64,000 nucleotides of DNA from Candidatus Cryosericum terrychapinii (GTDB taxonomy: Bacteria > Caldisericota > Caldisericia > Cryosericales > Cryosericaceae): NCBI RefSeq assembly GCF_003570925.1, contig NZ_QXIS01000034.1:1-64000 (forward strand). The letters run 5' to 3'. Of this stretch, positions 18,912 through 27,197 are shown in pieces; positions within the stretch are counted from its first letter, which is position 1; each line of letters starts with the position of its first letter. The notes below the pieces were generated by a model that saw only the letters and a list, made by a program, of their open reading frames with translations, ran no database searches and had not been told where the DNA came from. The translations under genes and the position numbers were made by a program.

Positions 18912-20522
18912 TCACTCATTGTAGGTGTCAGGGAGGTCATTCTCAAACATCACTGTGTCACCGGGTGTCAGCAGGCTTCCCATAAGCCCCGTGACCTCCT
19001 CAAGGGAACGAACTGTGAGGATGTTCGCCTCCGGGAAACCAGCTGACAGCAGCCCCTCGCGGACCGATTGAGTCTTCTTCGGGCCGACAAGGATCACTGT
19101 GTCAGCCGATCCAGCTGCCCGCCTGCCCGCCTCCATGTTTTCCGTGTCCTCCGCTTTGCCCAGCGAGACCAGCCCGGGGGTGACGAGGACCCGTCGCGAA
19201 GGAAAAGCGGCCAGCACCTCCATCGCCATGGCAAACCCGGCAGGATTCGAGTTGAAAGCATCATCGATGATGCGAACGCCGCCAGCGCCGGCCATCACCT
19301 GTAGCCGATGAGGAGGTGCCTGCAGTGTGGCGACACCATCCTGGATAGCGTTCCAGGACACACCCAGTTCACGCGCCACTGCGACCGCGAGCAGGATGTT
19401 CTCAACGTTGTGCCGGCCGAGCAGCTTCGTACAGCACGCGAATCGCTCATCTTGACTCATCAGAATATCAAAGGACAGACCGTCAGCACTCATCACGATG
19501 TTCTCGGCATGCAAGTCAGATGACAACGATCCGCCTGCACTCGCGCTCACGATTCTCTTCCCCCGTACACTCCCGATTTCTGCAAGGACAAGATCATCGG
19601 CGTTCAGGACGACCGTGGATCCGCTCCCAGGCATGCTGACGAATCCCTTCATGACACGCCGGATGGCAGCCTCGGAACCGAACTCCTCGAGGTGCTGCAG
19701 ACCGACCGACGTCACGATCGAGATACTGCAGGGGACCAGACGCAGAAGATGCTCAAATCCACCCTTCTCGTTCTCGGCCAGTTCCACCACGAACACTTCG
19801 TGTTCTGGGCCGAGCTGTCCGCGAATGACCCGACAGATGCCCATGGCCGTGTTGTAGCTCTCGGGCGTCATCAGAACACGATAGCGTGATTCCAGCAGGT
19901 GCGCCGTGAAGAATTTGGTGCTCGTCTTGCCATAGCTCCCGGCAATGCCGACAACGGTCGGAGCAAATCCGGCAAGGATTCTGCGGGCGTCTCGCACGTA
20001 CCAGTCTCGTATCGACGCCTCGATGGGCTCCATGATCGTGCGGCCGACAACCAGAACGAGTGGAGCCATCAACGGCATCAGCCAGGCCGTGGCGCCGGCG
20101 AACCACCCCTTTCCAATGAGCGGTAGCAGACAGATCGCTGCACTGAGGATCGCCGTGCAGACGAGCAGGCGTCGCGCACGCGGAGTCATGACCAGAGCTT
20201 TCTTCACTGGACTCCGTACCCCGAGACGCCGTTCCCACAACAGTCCTGTCAGACCGGCAACGATCGACACCGTGCAGACAATTACAATCGAAAGTGCCGA
20301 TTCCAGGCGCACGAACAATGCAGCGATACCAAGGAACCCGAGCAGGTCAAGCATGGGATTGGCAGCCAGCCGGTCGACGTGGAGCACAACCCAGTGGACG
20401 AACCGCCGCGTATCGTATTCCTCGAGTTGCAGCATATGAAGAAGATAGAGGACTCTTACCAGGGTGAGAGCGAGGGCAGTACCAGCGGCTAGTACTGCAA
20501 GCAGCGCGGCCAAACCTCTCAT
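18912..20522 (-). CDS. Membrane-anchored Mur ligase, MurF-like
   Basis: ATG 20522 overlaps the hydrolase stop (ATGA) and gives 536 residues. Residues 1 to ~190 are hydrophobic with several membrane spans, replacing the UDP-MurNAc-peptide-binding N-terminal domain of ordinary MurF. From ~190 the Mur ligase core follows: P-loop VGIAGSYGKTSTK near 195, NTAMGICRVIRG, VVELAENEKGG, IVTSVGLQHLEEFG, VLNADD and the C-terminal domain with IDDAFNSNPAGF. MurF adds D-Ala-D-Ala to the peptidoglycan precursor, and ddl two genes upstream fits that. The membrane anchor suggests work at the membrane, perhaps on a lipid-linked precursor. Confidence 0.82.
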   Translation of the reverse strand: MRGLAALLAVLAAGTALALTLVRVLYLLHMLQLEEYDTRRFVHWVVLHVDRLAANPMLDLLGFLGIAALFVRLESALSIVIVCTVSIVAGLTGLLWERRLGVRSPVKKALVMTPRARRLLVCTAILSAAICLLPLIGKGWFAGATAWLMPLMAPLVLVVGRTIMEPIEASIRDWYVRDARRILAGFAPTVVGIAGSYGKTSTKFFTAHLLESRYRVLMTPESYNTAMGICRVIRGQLGPEHEVFVVELAENEKGGFEHLLRLVPCSISIVTSVGLQHLEEFGSEAAIRRVMKGFVSMPGSGSTVVLNADDLVLAEIGSVRGKRIVSASAGGSLSSDLHAENIVMSADGLSFDILMSQDERFACCTKLLGRHNVENILLAVAVARELGVSWNAIQDGVATLQAPPHRLQVMAGAGGVRIIDDAFNSNPAGFAMAMEVLAAFPSRRVLVTPGLVSLGKAEDTENMEAGRRAAGSADTVILVGPKKTQSVREGLLSAGFPEANILTVRSLEEVTGLMGSLLTPGDTVMFENDLPDTYNE

Positions 20523-21307
20523 CCCTTTGCTCCTTCTCGCGTTCCGTGAAGGAATGCGCTCACCACGGCATTCACGAATGACGGACTGTCCAGGTAGCTG
20601 AAATGTCCTGCGCCGGCAACGGCGATGAGCCGCGACCCCCGTATCAGCCGTTCCATAGTGCGCCCGTCGGTAATCGGTGTCGCCTGGTCTTTCTCGCCCC
20701 AGATGAGCAGTGTCGGTGCGGCGATAGCTCGCATGCACTCGCTGAGATCAAGATTGACGGTCTTGACGAAAGATGACCGCATGACGCCGGAGACCGCCCT
20801 GTAGTCGGCACTTCCAAACCGCATGGCAAGGCGCTCTCGCAGCGCGGGTCCCTTCGCCCCGAGAATTGGAAGACGCAGGACTGTCTGGGCGGTCTTGTAG
20901 AAAAGTCGCCGCATGCGCCGTCTGAACGTCGCCGGAGGCTTGATGCCGGCTGCATCGACAAGGACAAGAGCCTGGACAGTTTCAGGCGCGTGCGCCGCCA
21001 GCCATATGGCGATACGGCCACCAAACGAGTGTCCGATGTATGTCGCGCGTGGAATCCCCAGAGACGCCACCGCTTCCTGGACGAAGGCAGCATATTCAGG
21101 CGTGCCCCAGGGAACCGGAGGAGGGCTGCTGCCACCGAAACCTGGGAGGTCGAAAGCAAGAACCCGATACCGGTCCCGCAATCCCACGATGAGAGGCGTC
21201 ATGCTAACCGCCTGGCCTCCCCAGCCGTGCAGGAGCACGACAGGGTCTCCAGACCCTTCGTCTACATATGCAAGCGTGATGCCGTGGACGAGCGTGGTAG
21301 CCATCAT
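20519..21307 (-). CDS. Alpha/beta hydrolase
   Basis: A 262-residue alpha/beta hydrolase. It has the oxyanion motif VVLLHGWGGQ near residue 23, VLAFDLPGFGGSSPP, the nucleophile elbow YIGHSFGGR (Ser ~93), an acidic candidate after LLIWGEKDQATPI and the catalytic His in GAGHFSYLD near 243. It has no signal peptide. Two ATGs (21307 and 21304) are possible. It lies 6 bases after ddl and overlaps the Mur ligase start, which hints at a cell-wall or membrane-related ester or amide substrate; specificity is unknown. Confidence 0.88.
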   Translation of the reverse strand: MMATTLVHGITLAYVDEGSGDPVVLLHGWGGQAVSMTPLIVGLRDRYRVLAFDLPGFGGSSPPPVPWGTPEYAAFVQEAVASLGIPRATYIGHSFGGRIAIWLAAHAPETVQALVLVDAAGIKPPATFRRRMRRLFYKTAQTVLRLPILGAKGPALRERLAMRFGSADYRAVSGVMRSSFVKTVNLDLSECMRAIAAPTLLIWGEKDQATPITDGRTMERLIRGSRLIAVAGAGHFSYLDSPSFVNAVVSAFLHGTREGAKG

Positions 21308-21313
21308 ACTCCG

Positions 21314-22519
21314 TCAGACGTTCTTGGTTCCAGACTTGCCCTTTGAACCTAGCCTCAGCAGGTCTGACACATCGTAGCTGACGACGTTCGACCTGCGGTC
21401 TTCGAATGCTTTGCAGGCGAGATCAATCAACTTCGTGAGCAGATCCCGGTATTGCATGCCGACAGCTTCCCATAGGTAGAAAGACAGGGCGCCCGGAATA
21501 GTGTTGATCTCGTTGACGTAGACGGCTCCAGATCCATCGATCAGGAAGTCGACCCGGGCGACACCCCGGCAATCAAGAGTGGTGAATGCACGACACGCCA
21601 GTTCCTGCACCCGACGGGTAAGGTCATCACCGAGATTCGCCGGCACCTTGCGTGCCTGCGCCTTCTGGATGCCACTATTTGACTCAGCCGTCGTCTTGTA
21701 TCCCACCTTGTACTTGGTGTCGTAGTCGAGGAAGGCGCGCGAACTGAAGACTTCCTCGCACGCCGATGGTATTGGATCGTCGTTGCCCAGAACGGCACAG
21801 TTTACCTCGCGATGATCGACAACGGCCTGCTCCACCAGCAACTTGCGGTCGAACTGACTCGCAACCTCGAGTGCATATCGCAGCGTGTCGTGATCCGTCG
21901 CGCGCGTGATGCCAACGCTAGAACCCAGGTTGGCTGGTTTCACGAACATGGGAAACTGAAGGCGCTGCTCGGCATGACGAAGGCAGTCATCCGGCGAAGA
22001 ACGCCATGTGCGCCTGCTGAAACTGACGTACGGAACGACGGAAATTCCGGCTGCCGCAAACAGCTGCTTCTGGAATACCTTGTCCATGCCCAGTGCAGAG
22101 CCGGTCACGCCTGCACTCGTGTAGGGGATCCCCAGGAGTTCGAACATGCCCTGCATCGTCCCGTCTTCACCGTTGGTGCCGTGATTACACAACAATGCGA
22201 CGTCGACAGCCAGCGGTGTCACATCCATACCATGGCTCATGAAGCCTCTGCGCGGAGCCTGCACCGCAAAGGTCCATTTTCCAGCAAAGGGTCGCAGTTG
22301 CACGCGCTGTGCCTTGCCCGGAAGACTGACGAGATCACGGAACACATCCATCGTTTTCAGGGCTTCTCCCGTGAACCAGACGCTCTCCTTGGACACGTAG
22401 AGCGGGACGACCTCAAACTGCTCCTCGTCCAGAGTATTCATCGCCTGAACGGCGGTAATGATAGAGACCTCGTGCTCCACTGAGCGCGAACCGAAGACAA
22501 CGGCGACTCTCTTCTTCAT
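21314..22519 (-). CDS. ddl: D-alanine--D-alanine ligase
   Basis: It makes the D-Ala-D-Ala dipeptide for peptidoglycan. ATG 22519 follows AAGGAG and opens KKRVAVVFGSRSVEHEVSI, the family N-terminus. Further ATP-grasp landmarks are HGTNGEDGTMQGMFELLGIPYTSAGV, MDKVFQKQLF, MFVKPANLGSSVGI, VARVDFLIDGSGAVYVNEINTIPG and a C-terminal helix. At 401 residues it is longer than the ~310-370 of E. coli-type enzymes, with extra length mainly around residues 60-95, as in VanA-like and some Gram-positive ligases. Its own promoter and the Mur ligase downstream form a wall-precursor operon. Confidence 0.94.
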   Translation of the reverse strand: MKKRVAVVFGSRSVEHEVSIITAVQAMNTLDEEQFEVVPLYVSKESVWFTGEALKTMDVFRDLVSLPGKAQRVQLRPFAGKWTFAVQAPRRGFMSHGMDVTPLAVDVALLCNHGTNGEDGTMQGMFELLGIPYTSAGVTGSALGMDKVFQKQLFAAAGISVVPYVSFSRRTWRSSPDDCLRHAEQRLQFPMFVKPANLGSSVGITRATDHDTLRYALEVASQFDRKLLVEQAVVDHREVNCAVLGNDDPIPSACEEVFSSRAFLDYDTKYKVGYKTTAESNSGIQKAQARKVPANLGDDLTRRVQELACRAFTTLDCRGVARVDFLIDGSGAVYVNEINTIPGALSFYLWEAVGMQYRDLLTKLIDLACKAFEDRRSNVVSYDVSDLLRLGSKGKSGTKNV

Positions 22520-22595
22520 CCATAGCTCCTTGCACCGGCCCCGCAGGGAAGATGTTCGCTGAAAAGCCCGTGAATTGCTGATTTCATGCACATCC

Positions 22596-22623
22596 AGTCT
22601 ATTCCCTTTGAACCGCATTGCAA
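22596..22623 (-). promoter_or_regulatory. Predicted promoter of the ddl operon
   Basis: On the minus strand TTGCAA (22618-22623) and TAGACT (22596-22601) are 16 bases apart, about 80 bases upstream of the ddl start. Confidence 0.5.
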
Positions 22624-22637
22624 CGCACCGAACGAAT

Positions 22638-22665
22638 TTGACAGAGACGCCCGACGTTATATATT
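22638..22665 (+). promoter_or_regulatory. Predicted sigma-70-type promoter of the aldo/keto reductase gene
   Basis: A perfect TTGACA (22638-22643) is followed after 16 bases by TATATT (22660-22665). The start codon is 36 bases further on. It is divergent from the ddl promoter. Confidence 0.75.
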
Positions 22666-22701
22666 GGAATACGAACAATTGCTTTTGAAAGGACAGGCCA
22701 G

Positions 22702-23835
22702 ATGAATTACAGGTCATTCGGAAAGCTGGACTGGAAACCGTCTGCACTCGGATTTGGCACAATGAGACTGCCTACTGTTGGAGAAGACCCTTCGGCCATC
22801 GACGAGCAGCAGGCCATTACTATGCTTCGTACCGGCATCGACGGAGGGATCAACTACGTCGATACGGCATACCCGTATCACGGGGGCAAGAGTGAAACGC
22901 TCGTCGGCAAAGCCCTTCAGGAGGGCTACCGTGGCAAGGTGCACCTTGCCACCAAGATGCCCTCCTGGCTCATCGAGTCACAGGCAGACATGACTCTCCG
23001 CTTCGAAGAGCAGCTGCAGCGCATGCAGACCGACCACGTCGAGTTCTACCTGCTGCATGCCCTCAACGCGGAGCGCTGGCACAAACTGCACGATGCCGGG
23101 GTTCTCGAGTGGGCGCACGAACGTATCAGAGAGGGGCGCATCGGTTATCTTGGCTTCTCCTTCCATGACACCAACACAGCTTTCCGGGAGATCGTCGACG
23201 CCTCTCAGGAGTGGACATTCTGCCAGATCCAGTACAACTTCCTCGACGAAGAGACGCAGGCGGGCACCGACGGGCTACATTATGCAGCATCCAGGGGACT
23301 GGGGATCGTCGTCATGGAGCCTCTGCGCGGTGGAAAACTGGCAGTGCCAAACGCAGAGATCTCAGCAATGTGGAGCGAAGCCTCGACCAGACGGTCGGCG
23401 GCTGAATGGGCCCTGGACTGGGTATGGAACCACCCCGAGGTCTCGCTGCTGCTCAGTGGCATGAGCACACTGGTACAGGTTCAGCAGAATCTGGACGCTG
23501 CCGGCACGTCGGCAACCGGCATGCTGGCTCCCGGCGACCTGGACCTGATCGCACGTGTCAGAGATGCCTACAACGCCCTTGTCCGTGTCCCCTGTACAGC
23601 TTGCAACTACTGCATGCCCTGTCCACAGGGTGTCAACATCCCGGGCATGTTCCAGCTTGTCAATGAGGGATCGATGTTCGGAAGCTGGGATGTGCAACGC
23701 AAGAGATACGGCCAGATGAAAAGCGAAGGTTCGTCGGCTGACAGCTGCATCCGTTGCGGAGCATGTGAGGATAAGTGCCCACAGCACATCTCCATTCGCG
23801 ATCAGTTGGCCAACGTCGCTGAGCAACTCGGCTGA
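22702..23835 (+). CDS. Aldo/keto reductase with C-terminal 2[4Fe-4S] ferredoxin-like domain
   Basis: Residues 1-~280 are an aldo/keto reductase barrel: GFGTMRLP near residue 14, INYVDTAYPYHGGKSE with catalytic Asp and Tyr, LATKMPSW with Lys, FYLLHAL with His and the C-terminal LLSGMSTLVQV. Residues ~295-377 add cysteine clusters CTACNYCMPCPQGVNIP and CIRCGACEDKCPQHI, suited to iron-sulphur clusters. This layout is common in anaerobes, but the physiological substrate is not known; electrons probably pass between NAD(P)H, ferredoxin and a carbonyl or flavin partner. It is a single gene with its own promoter, and its stop is 4 bases from the converging Fur-family gene, without room for a separate terminator. 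Confidence 0.92.
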   Translation: MNYRSFGKLDWKPSALGFGTMRLPTVGEDPSAIDEQQAITMLRTGIDGGINYVDTAYPYHGGKSETLVGKALQEGYRGKVHLATKMPSWLIESQADMTLRFEEQLQRMQTDHVEFYLLHALNAERWHKLHDAGVLEWAHERIREGRIGYLGFSFHDTNTAFREIVDASQEWTFCQIQYNFLDEETQAGTDGLHYAASRGLGIVVMEPLRGGKLAVPNAEISAMWSEASTRRSAAEWALDWVWNHPEVSLLLSGMSTLVQVQQNLDAAGTSATGMLAPGDLDLIARVRDAYNALVRVPCTACNYCMPCPQGVNIPGMFQLVNEGSMFGSWDVQRKRYGQMKSEGSSADSCIRCGACEDKCPQHISIRDQLANVAEQLG

Positions 23836-23839
23836 TTCT

Positions 23840-24304
23840 CTACTCCGATCCTGGAGATTGTCGTTCTGAACGGCAATGACGGCAGTAGCCGTACAATACG
23901 AGGCTGTGATCAGTGACCTCAAAATCCAGCGCTTTGGCCGCACTGTTTGCAAAATCCTCTACAGGACAGCTGCTGATCGGAAACATGTGGTGGCACCCCA
24001 GGCAAACCATATAGTGCCGATGAGCATTGCCCATCAATTCAAAGAATGAACGGCCGTCATTGCTCAACAATGTCCGCTGCACGCTACCGCGACTGACGAG
24101 TTCATCGAGGGTACGATAGACCGTTGACAGCGCCATGCCCGGCAGAGTTGTGTTCACCCTATTGAGAACGTCGTCGGCTGTAAGTGGAATACTGACTTTA
24201 CCCAGGACCTGCAGAATGGTGCGACGATCCCTGGTCATCCGGAACCCTCTCAGCTGTCCAGAGAGCCGACGCCTGCCCGTACCGTTCCTGTCTGCTGAGT
24301 CCAT
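23840..24304 (-). CDS. Fur-family metal-responsive repressor
   Basis: ATG 24304 lies 4 bases after the exporter stop and gives 154 residues. The winged helix is at residues ~20-100 (LTADDVLNRVNTTLPGMALSTVYRTLDELVSRG), followed by HRHYMVCLGCHHMFPISSC with metal-binding His and CxxC, then a second CRHC near the C-terminus (four-Cys structural zinc). Which metal or peroxide it senses cannot be read directly. Its co-transcribed neighbour is a putative manganese/heavy-metal exporter, and a 7-1-7 palindrome of Fur type sits in front of the pair. Confidence 0.9.
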   Translation of the reverse strand: MDSADRNGTGRRRLSGQLRGFRMTRDRRTILQVLGKVSIPLTADDVLNRVNTTLPGMALSTVYRTLDELVSRGSVQRTLLSNDGRSFFELMGNAHRHYMVCLGCHHMFPISSCPVEDFANSAAKALDFEVTDHSLVLYGYCRHCRSERQSPGSE

Positions 24305-24308
24305 GGCG

Positions 24309-25226
24309 TTACTTCCCTGACAGAGACTGTATGAGGATGCCGGCAGCAATGCTGATACCGAGCAACCAGGCAACGACCTTCAGCGTATTCTTCGTATCGT
24401 GGTTCTCACGAAAGAGAACAACAAGTCCTAGCCCACCCGCAGCCCCCAGACCAGCAACTGTCGATCCAAAGCTGATGGTACCGGCGATGTACAGTTCGGT
24501 GATCGCCACGCTGGCGGCACAATTCGGTATGAGCCCTATGAGCGCGGCCAGAACAGGCTGGAAGATCGTGTGACTCAAGAACAGACGCGACAGGTTTTCC
24601 TGCCCGACGCGATTGATAAGCAGGCCAATGACAAGTGATGTCACCAGAACAAACAGGATAATCTGAGCTGTCCGCTTCGTCGCAGACCACAGGATCTCCT
24701 TCCAGTCAATGCTACCGGTCTCCTTGCTCGTGCATGATGCACGAGTGCCGTCGCACGAACAGCTCTGCTCACCGATCCTCATCGCATCCTGCTCGGCCTT
24801 CCGGCGGTCCTGGCATTCCTGCATACGTCTGCGATTTTCGGTGCGCATCAGTGCGTCAACAAGATATCCTCCGGCGAGAGCCATGAGGACCTTGACACCG
24901 ACAAGTGGAAGCACAATATATGCCTCATCAGGCTTCGACAGAAGGATGGGCAGGGCTTCGTCAGATGTGGCAAGGTACACCGCGATGATCGTGCCCATCG
25001 TGAGGAGTCGCTGCGTGTATAGTGCGCTTGCCATGACCGAGAAACCACATTGGGGAATAGCGCCCCCCACCGCTGCGATAAGAGGCCCGACGTGTCCCGC
25101 TTTCTCGACAGCATCGACGATTCGCTGCTGCCACCTCGCCTCAACGTATTCCAGGACCAGGTAGACCCCAAACAGGATTGGCACCATGTTGAGCGTATCC
25201 CTGAGAGCATCCAGAATAACTTTCAC
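24309..25226 (-). CDS. Putative manganese/heavy-metal exporter (ArsP_2-like membrane protein)
   Basis: A 305-residue integral membrane protein with about 8-10 spans in two related halves. GGAIPQCGFSVMASALYTQR near residue 54 and GLIPNCAASVAITELYIAG near 231 are internal repeats with conserved Pro-Cys/Pro-Asn. A central loop (~135-175) is charged and Cys-rich (CSCDGTRASC). This matches the PF11449-type putative manganese transporter family. GTG 25226 was chosen at the junction behind GAGGAG. It precedes a Fur-family repressor gene and a Fur-type operator, so metal homeostasis is well supported while the exact ion is not. Confidence 0.78.
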   Translation of the reverse strand: MKVILDALRDTLNMVPILFGVYLVLEYVEARWQQRIVDAVEKAGHVGPLIAAVGGAIPQCGFSVMASALYTQRLLTMGTIIAVYLATSDEALPILLSKPDEAYIVLPLVGVKVLMALAGGYLVDALMRTENRRRMQECQDRRKAEQDAMRIGEQSCSCDGTRASCTSKETGSIDWKEILWSATKRTAQIILFVLVTSLVIGLLINRVGQENLSRLFLSHTIFQPVLAALIGLIPNCAASVAITELYIAGTISFGSTVAGLGAAGGLGLVVLFRENHDTKNTLKVVAWLLGISIAAGILIQSLSGK

Positions 25227-25249
25227 CTCAGACCAATCTCCTCTCTACA

Positions 25250-25264
25250 TGCAAATGATTTGCA
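25250..25264. promoter_or_regulatory. 7-1-7 Fur-family operator
   Basis: TGCAAATGATTTGCA is a perfect 7-1-7 inverted repeat, the geometry of Fur/Zur/PerR boxes. It lies 24 bases upstream of the exporter start and just downstream of the likely -10 (25279-25284), so bound repressor would block elongation or initiation. Confidence 0.7.
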
Positions 25265-25278
25265 GCAAGATAACCTTT

Positions 25279-25305
25279 AGTATACTCGCGCGAGGACGAC
25301 ATCAA
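25279..25305 (-). promoter_or_regulatory. Possible promoter of exporter-fur pair
   Basis: On the minus strand TATACT (25279-25284) is a good -10. The best -35, TTGATG (25300-25305), is only 15 bases away, so the assignment is tentative. Confidence 0.4.
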
Positions 25306-25408
25306 CCCGTAAACAGTGATTAAGGCCATTCATCCGTTGGTATGTACGACCGAACGGTTTCGGATACAATGGACATAGCCGCTTCCAAGGCGGCGAAACG
25401 AGGAGCTC

Positions 25409-27121
25409 ATGACGGAAGGCGAACAACTTGTACAGACAACGATACGGTCGGGAGACGCAACTCTCTGTGCCGCCGGGGACGGGAAACTCGTATACAGGCT
25501 GACGGGCAGAGGGATCGGCGCGCTTGTCACGGCGGTCGAGAAGGAACGTGCGGACAGTCACGGCCCGCTGGACTGGGGGGACAAACTGGTGGGACGAGCT
25601 GCTGCACTCCTGTTCACGCTGGTGCGTCCCCGGTCGGTCTTCGCCCTGACGATGAGCACCGGCGCACAAGACGTCCTGCGCGCAGCCGGTATTCTGTTCG
25701 GTTGCGACGCAGTCATCGTCGATGTGCTCAACAGAACCGGAACGGGGCCGTGTCCGATGGAGGCAGCGGTATCCGGCATCGATGACCCGCTGGCCGCACT
25801 GGAGAAGCTCAAGCAAGTGAGTCAGTCACTATCAGATGCTGGGCGCAAACGTGCGCCCGAGAAGGGGGAGTCAATGAACAACCTGGTGGATCGATTCCTG
25901 CATTACACGTCATTCGACACACAGTCGGACGAGCATTCAGTCACGTTTCCCAGCACCGAGAAACAACTCGTCCTTGCCCACGAGCTGGACACAGAGCTGC
26001 AAGGGCTTGGCCTGAAAGATTCTTCTGTTGATGCGAATGGCTACGTCAGCGCTACTCTTCCCGCCAACTGCGAGAGTCCGGACGCTGTTCCAGTCATTGC
26101 ATTCCTCGCGCATATGGACACGTCTCCCGACGCGTCGGGCATGGGCGTGAAGCCGCGTATCGTCACTGCCTACGACGGCAAAGACATCGTTCTCGATGCG
26201 GAGAAGAACATGGTCCTGAGCCCCGCCGACTTTCCTGACATGCTGCTGCACAAGGGCGAGGACTTCATTGTGGCGGACGGCACGACTCTGCTGGGAGCCG
26301 ACGACAAGGCAGGTATTGCCGAGATCATGACTGCTGTCGAATACCTGCTGGCGCATCCCGAGGTGAAACACGGAACCATCAAGATTGCATTTACACCGGA
26401 TGAGGAAGTCGGCCAGGGCGTCGATCGGTTCGACGTACCGAAGTTCGGCGCGAAGTACGCGTACACCCTCGACGGCGATGAACTCGGCAGTCTCGAATAC
26501 GAGAACTTCAATGCCGCATCGGCAGAATTCGAGATCACCGGGAAGAGCATCCACCCGGGTACCGCAAAAGGCATTATGAAGAATGCGGCTCTCATAGCTG
26601 CAGAACTGACCGCACTCTTCCCGTCCGACGAAACGCCTCGATCAACTGAGAAATACGAGGGTTTCTTCCACTTGACCAGCATCAATGGCGTGTGCGAGAA
26701 AGCCGAAGTCAAGTACATCATCCGAGATCACGACAAACACCGTTTCGAACAGCGCAAGAGCATGGCGCATGCCACCTGCGACTTCCTGAACGCCAAGTAT
26801 GGCGAGGACACGGTTACAGTTCACGTGCGCGATTCCTACTACAACATGCGCGAGGTTATCGAGCAGAACATGATCCTCGTCGATGTCGCCCGCGATGTCA
26901 TGGAGAAGCTGGGCATAGCGCCCTTGGTGAAGCCTGTTCGTGGTGGAACTGACGGTGCACGGCTCAGCTACATGGGGCTTCCCTGCCCCAACCTGTTCAC
27001 CGGCGGCCGCAACTACCACGGCCCGTTCGAGTACATCGTCATCCAATCCATGGAGAAAGCTGTACAGGTCATCGTTGGCATTGCGGAAGCGTTTGCGAGT
27101 CGATCAGCGACTGTGGCGTGA
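25409..27121 (+). CDS. pepT: DUF1893 domain fused to peptidase T (M20B tripeptidase)
   Basis: ATG 25409 follows GAGGAG. Residues 1-~140 match DUF1893, the family of Thermotoga TM1506 with a cytidine-deaminase-like fold, with features WGDKLVGRAAALL and NRTGTGPCPMEAAV. From Met156 a complete PepT follows: NNLVDRFLHYTSFDTQS, FLAHMDTSPDAS, LLGADDKAGIAEI, FTPDEEVGQGVDRFD, YTLDGDELG, HPGTAKG and GGRNYHGPFEY, covering the two-zinc M20 site. PepT cuts the N-terminal residue from tripeptides in the cytoplasm. The second half equals a full-length PepT (415 residues versus ~408 in E. coli). A strong internal ribosome site and ATG at 25862-25876 mean that both a fusion and a free PepT could be made. Confidence 0.92.
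   Translation: MTEGEQLVQTTIRSGDATLCAAGDGKLVYRLTGRGIGALVTAVEKERADSHGPLDWGDKLVGRAAALLFTLVRPRSVFALTMSTGAQDVLRAAGILFGCDAVIVDVLNRTGTGPCPMEAAVSGIDDPLAALEKLKQVSQSLSDAGRKRAPEKGESMNNLVDRFLHYTSFDTQSDEHSVTFPSTEKQLVLAHELDTELQGLGLKDSSVDANGYVSATLPANCESPDAVPVIAFLAHMDTSPDASGMGVKPRIVTAYDGKDIVLDAEKNMVLSPADFPDMLLHKGEDFIVADGTTLLGADDKAGIAEIMTAVEYLLAHPEVKHGTIKIAFTPDEEVGQGVDRFDVPKFGAKYAYTLDGDELGSLEYENFNAASAEFEITGKSIHPGTAKGIMKNAALIAAELTALFPSDETPRSTEKYEGFFHLTSINGVCEKAEVKYIIRDHDKHRFEQRKSMAHATCDFLNAKYGEDTVTVHVRDSYYNMREVIEQNMILVDVARDVMEKLGIAPLVKPVRGGTDGARLSYMGLPCPNLFTGGRNYHGPFEYIVIQSMEKAVQVIVGIAEAFASRSATVA
25862..25876 (+). promoter_or_regulatory. Internal Shine-Dalgarno and ATG at the DUF1893/PepT boundary
   Basis: AAGGGGGAG followed by TCA and ATG (25874) is in frame and lies exactly where free PepT proteins begin. 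No stop codon separates it from the DUF1893 part. Confidence 0.55.
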
Positions 27122-27145
27122 CCTGACAGACATCGTACCAGCAAA

Positions 27146-27174
27146 AAAAGGGGTGCCAGTCAGGCACCCCTTTT
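27146..27174. terminator. Bidirectional rho-independent terminator
   Basis: AAAAGGGGTGCC pairs with GGCACCCCTTTT around AGTCA, with A and T runs on both sides. It separates the converging pepT and molybdenum hydroxylase genes. Confidence 0.9.
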
Positions 27175-27197
27175 GCGTTCCACTTCCCGAAGCTTGA

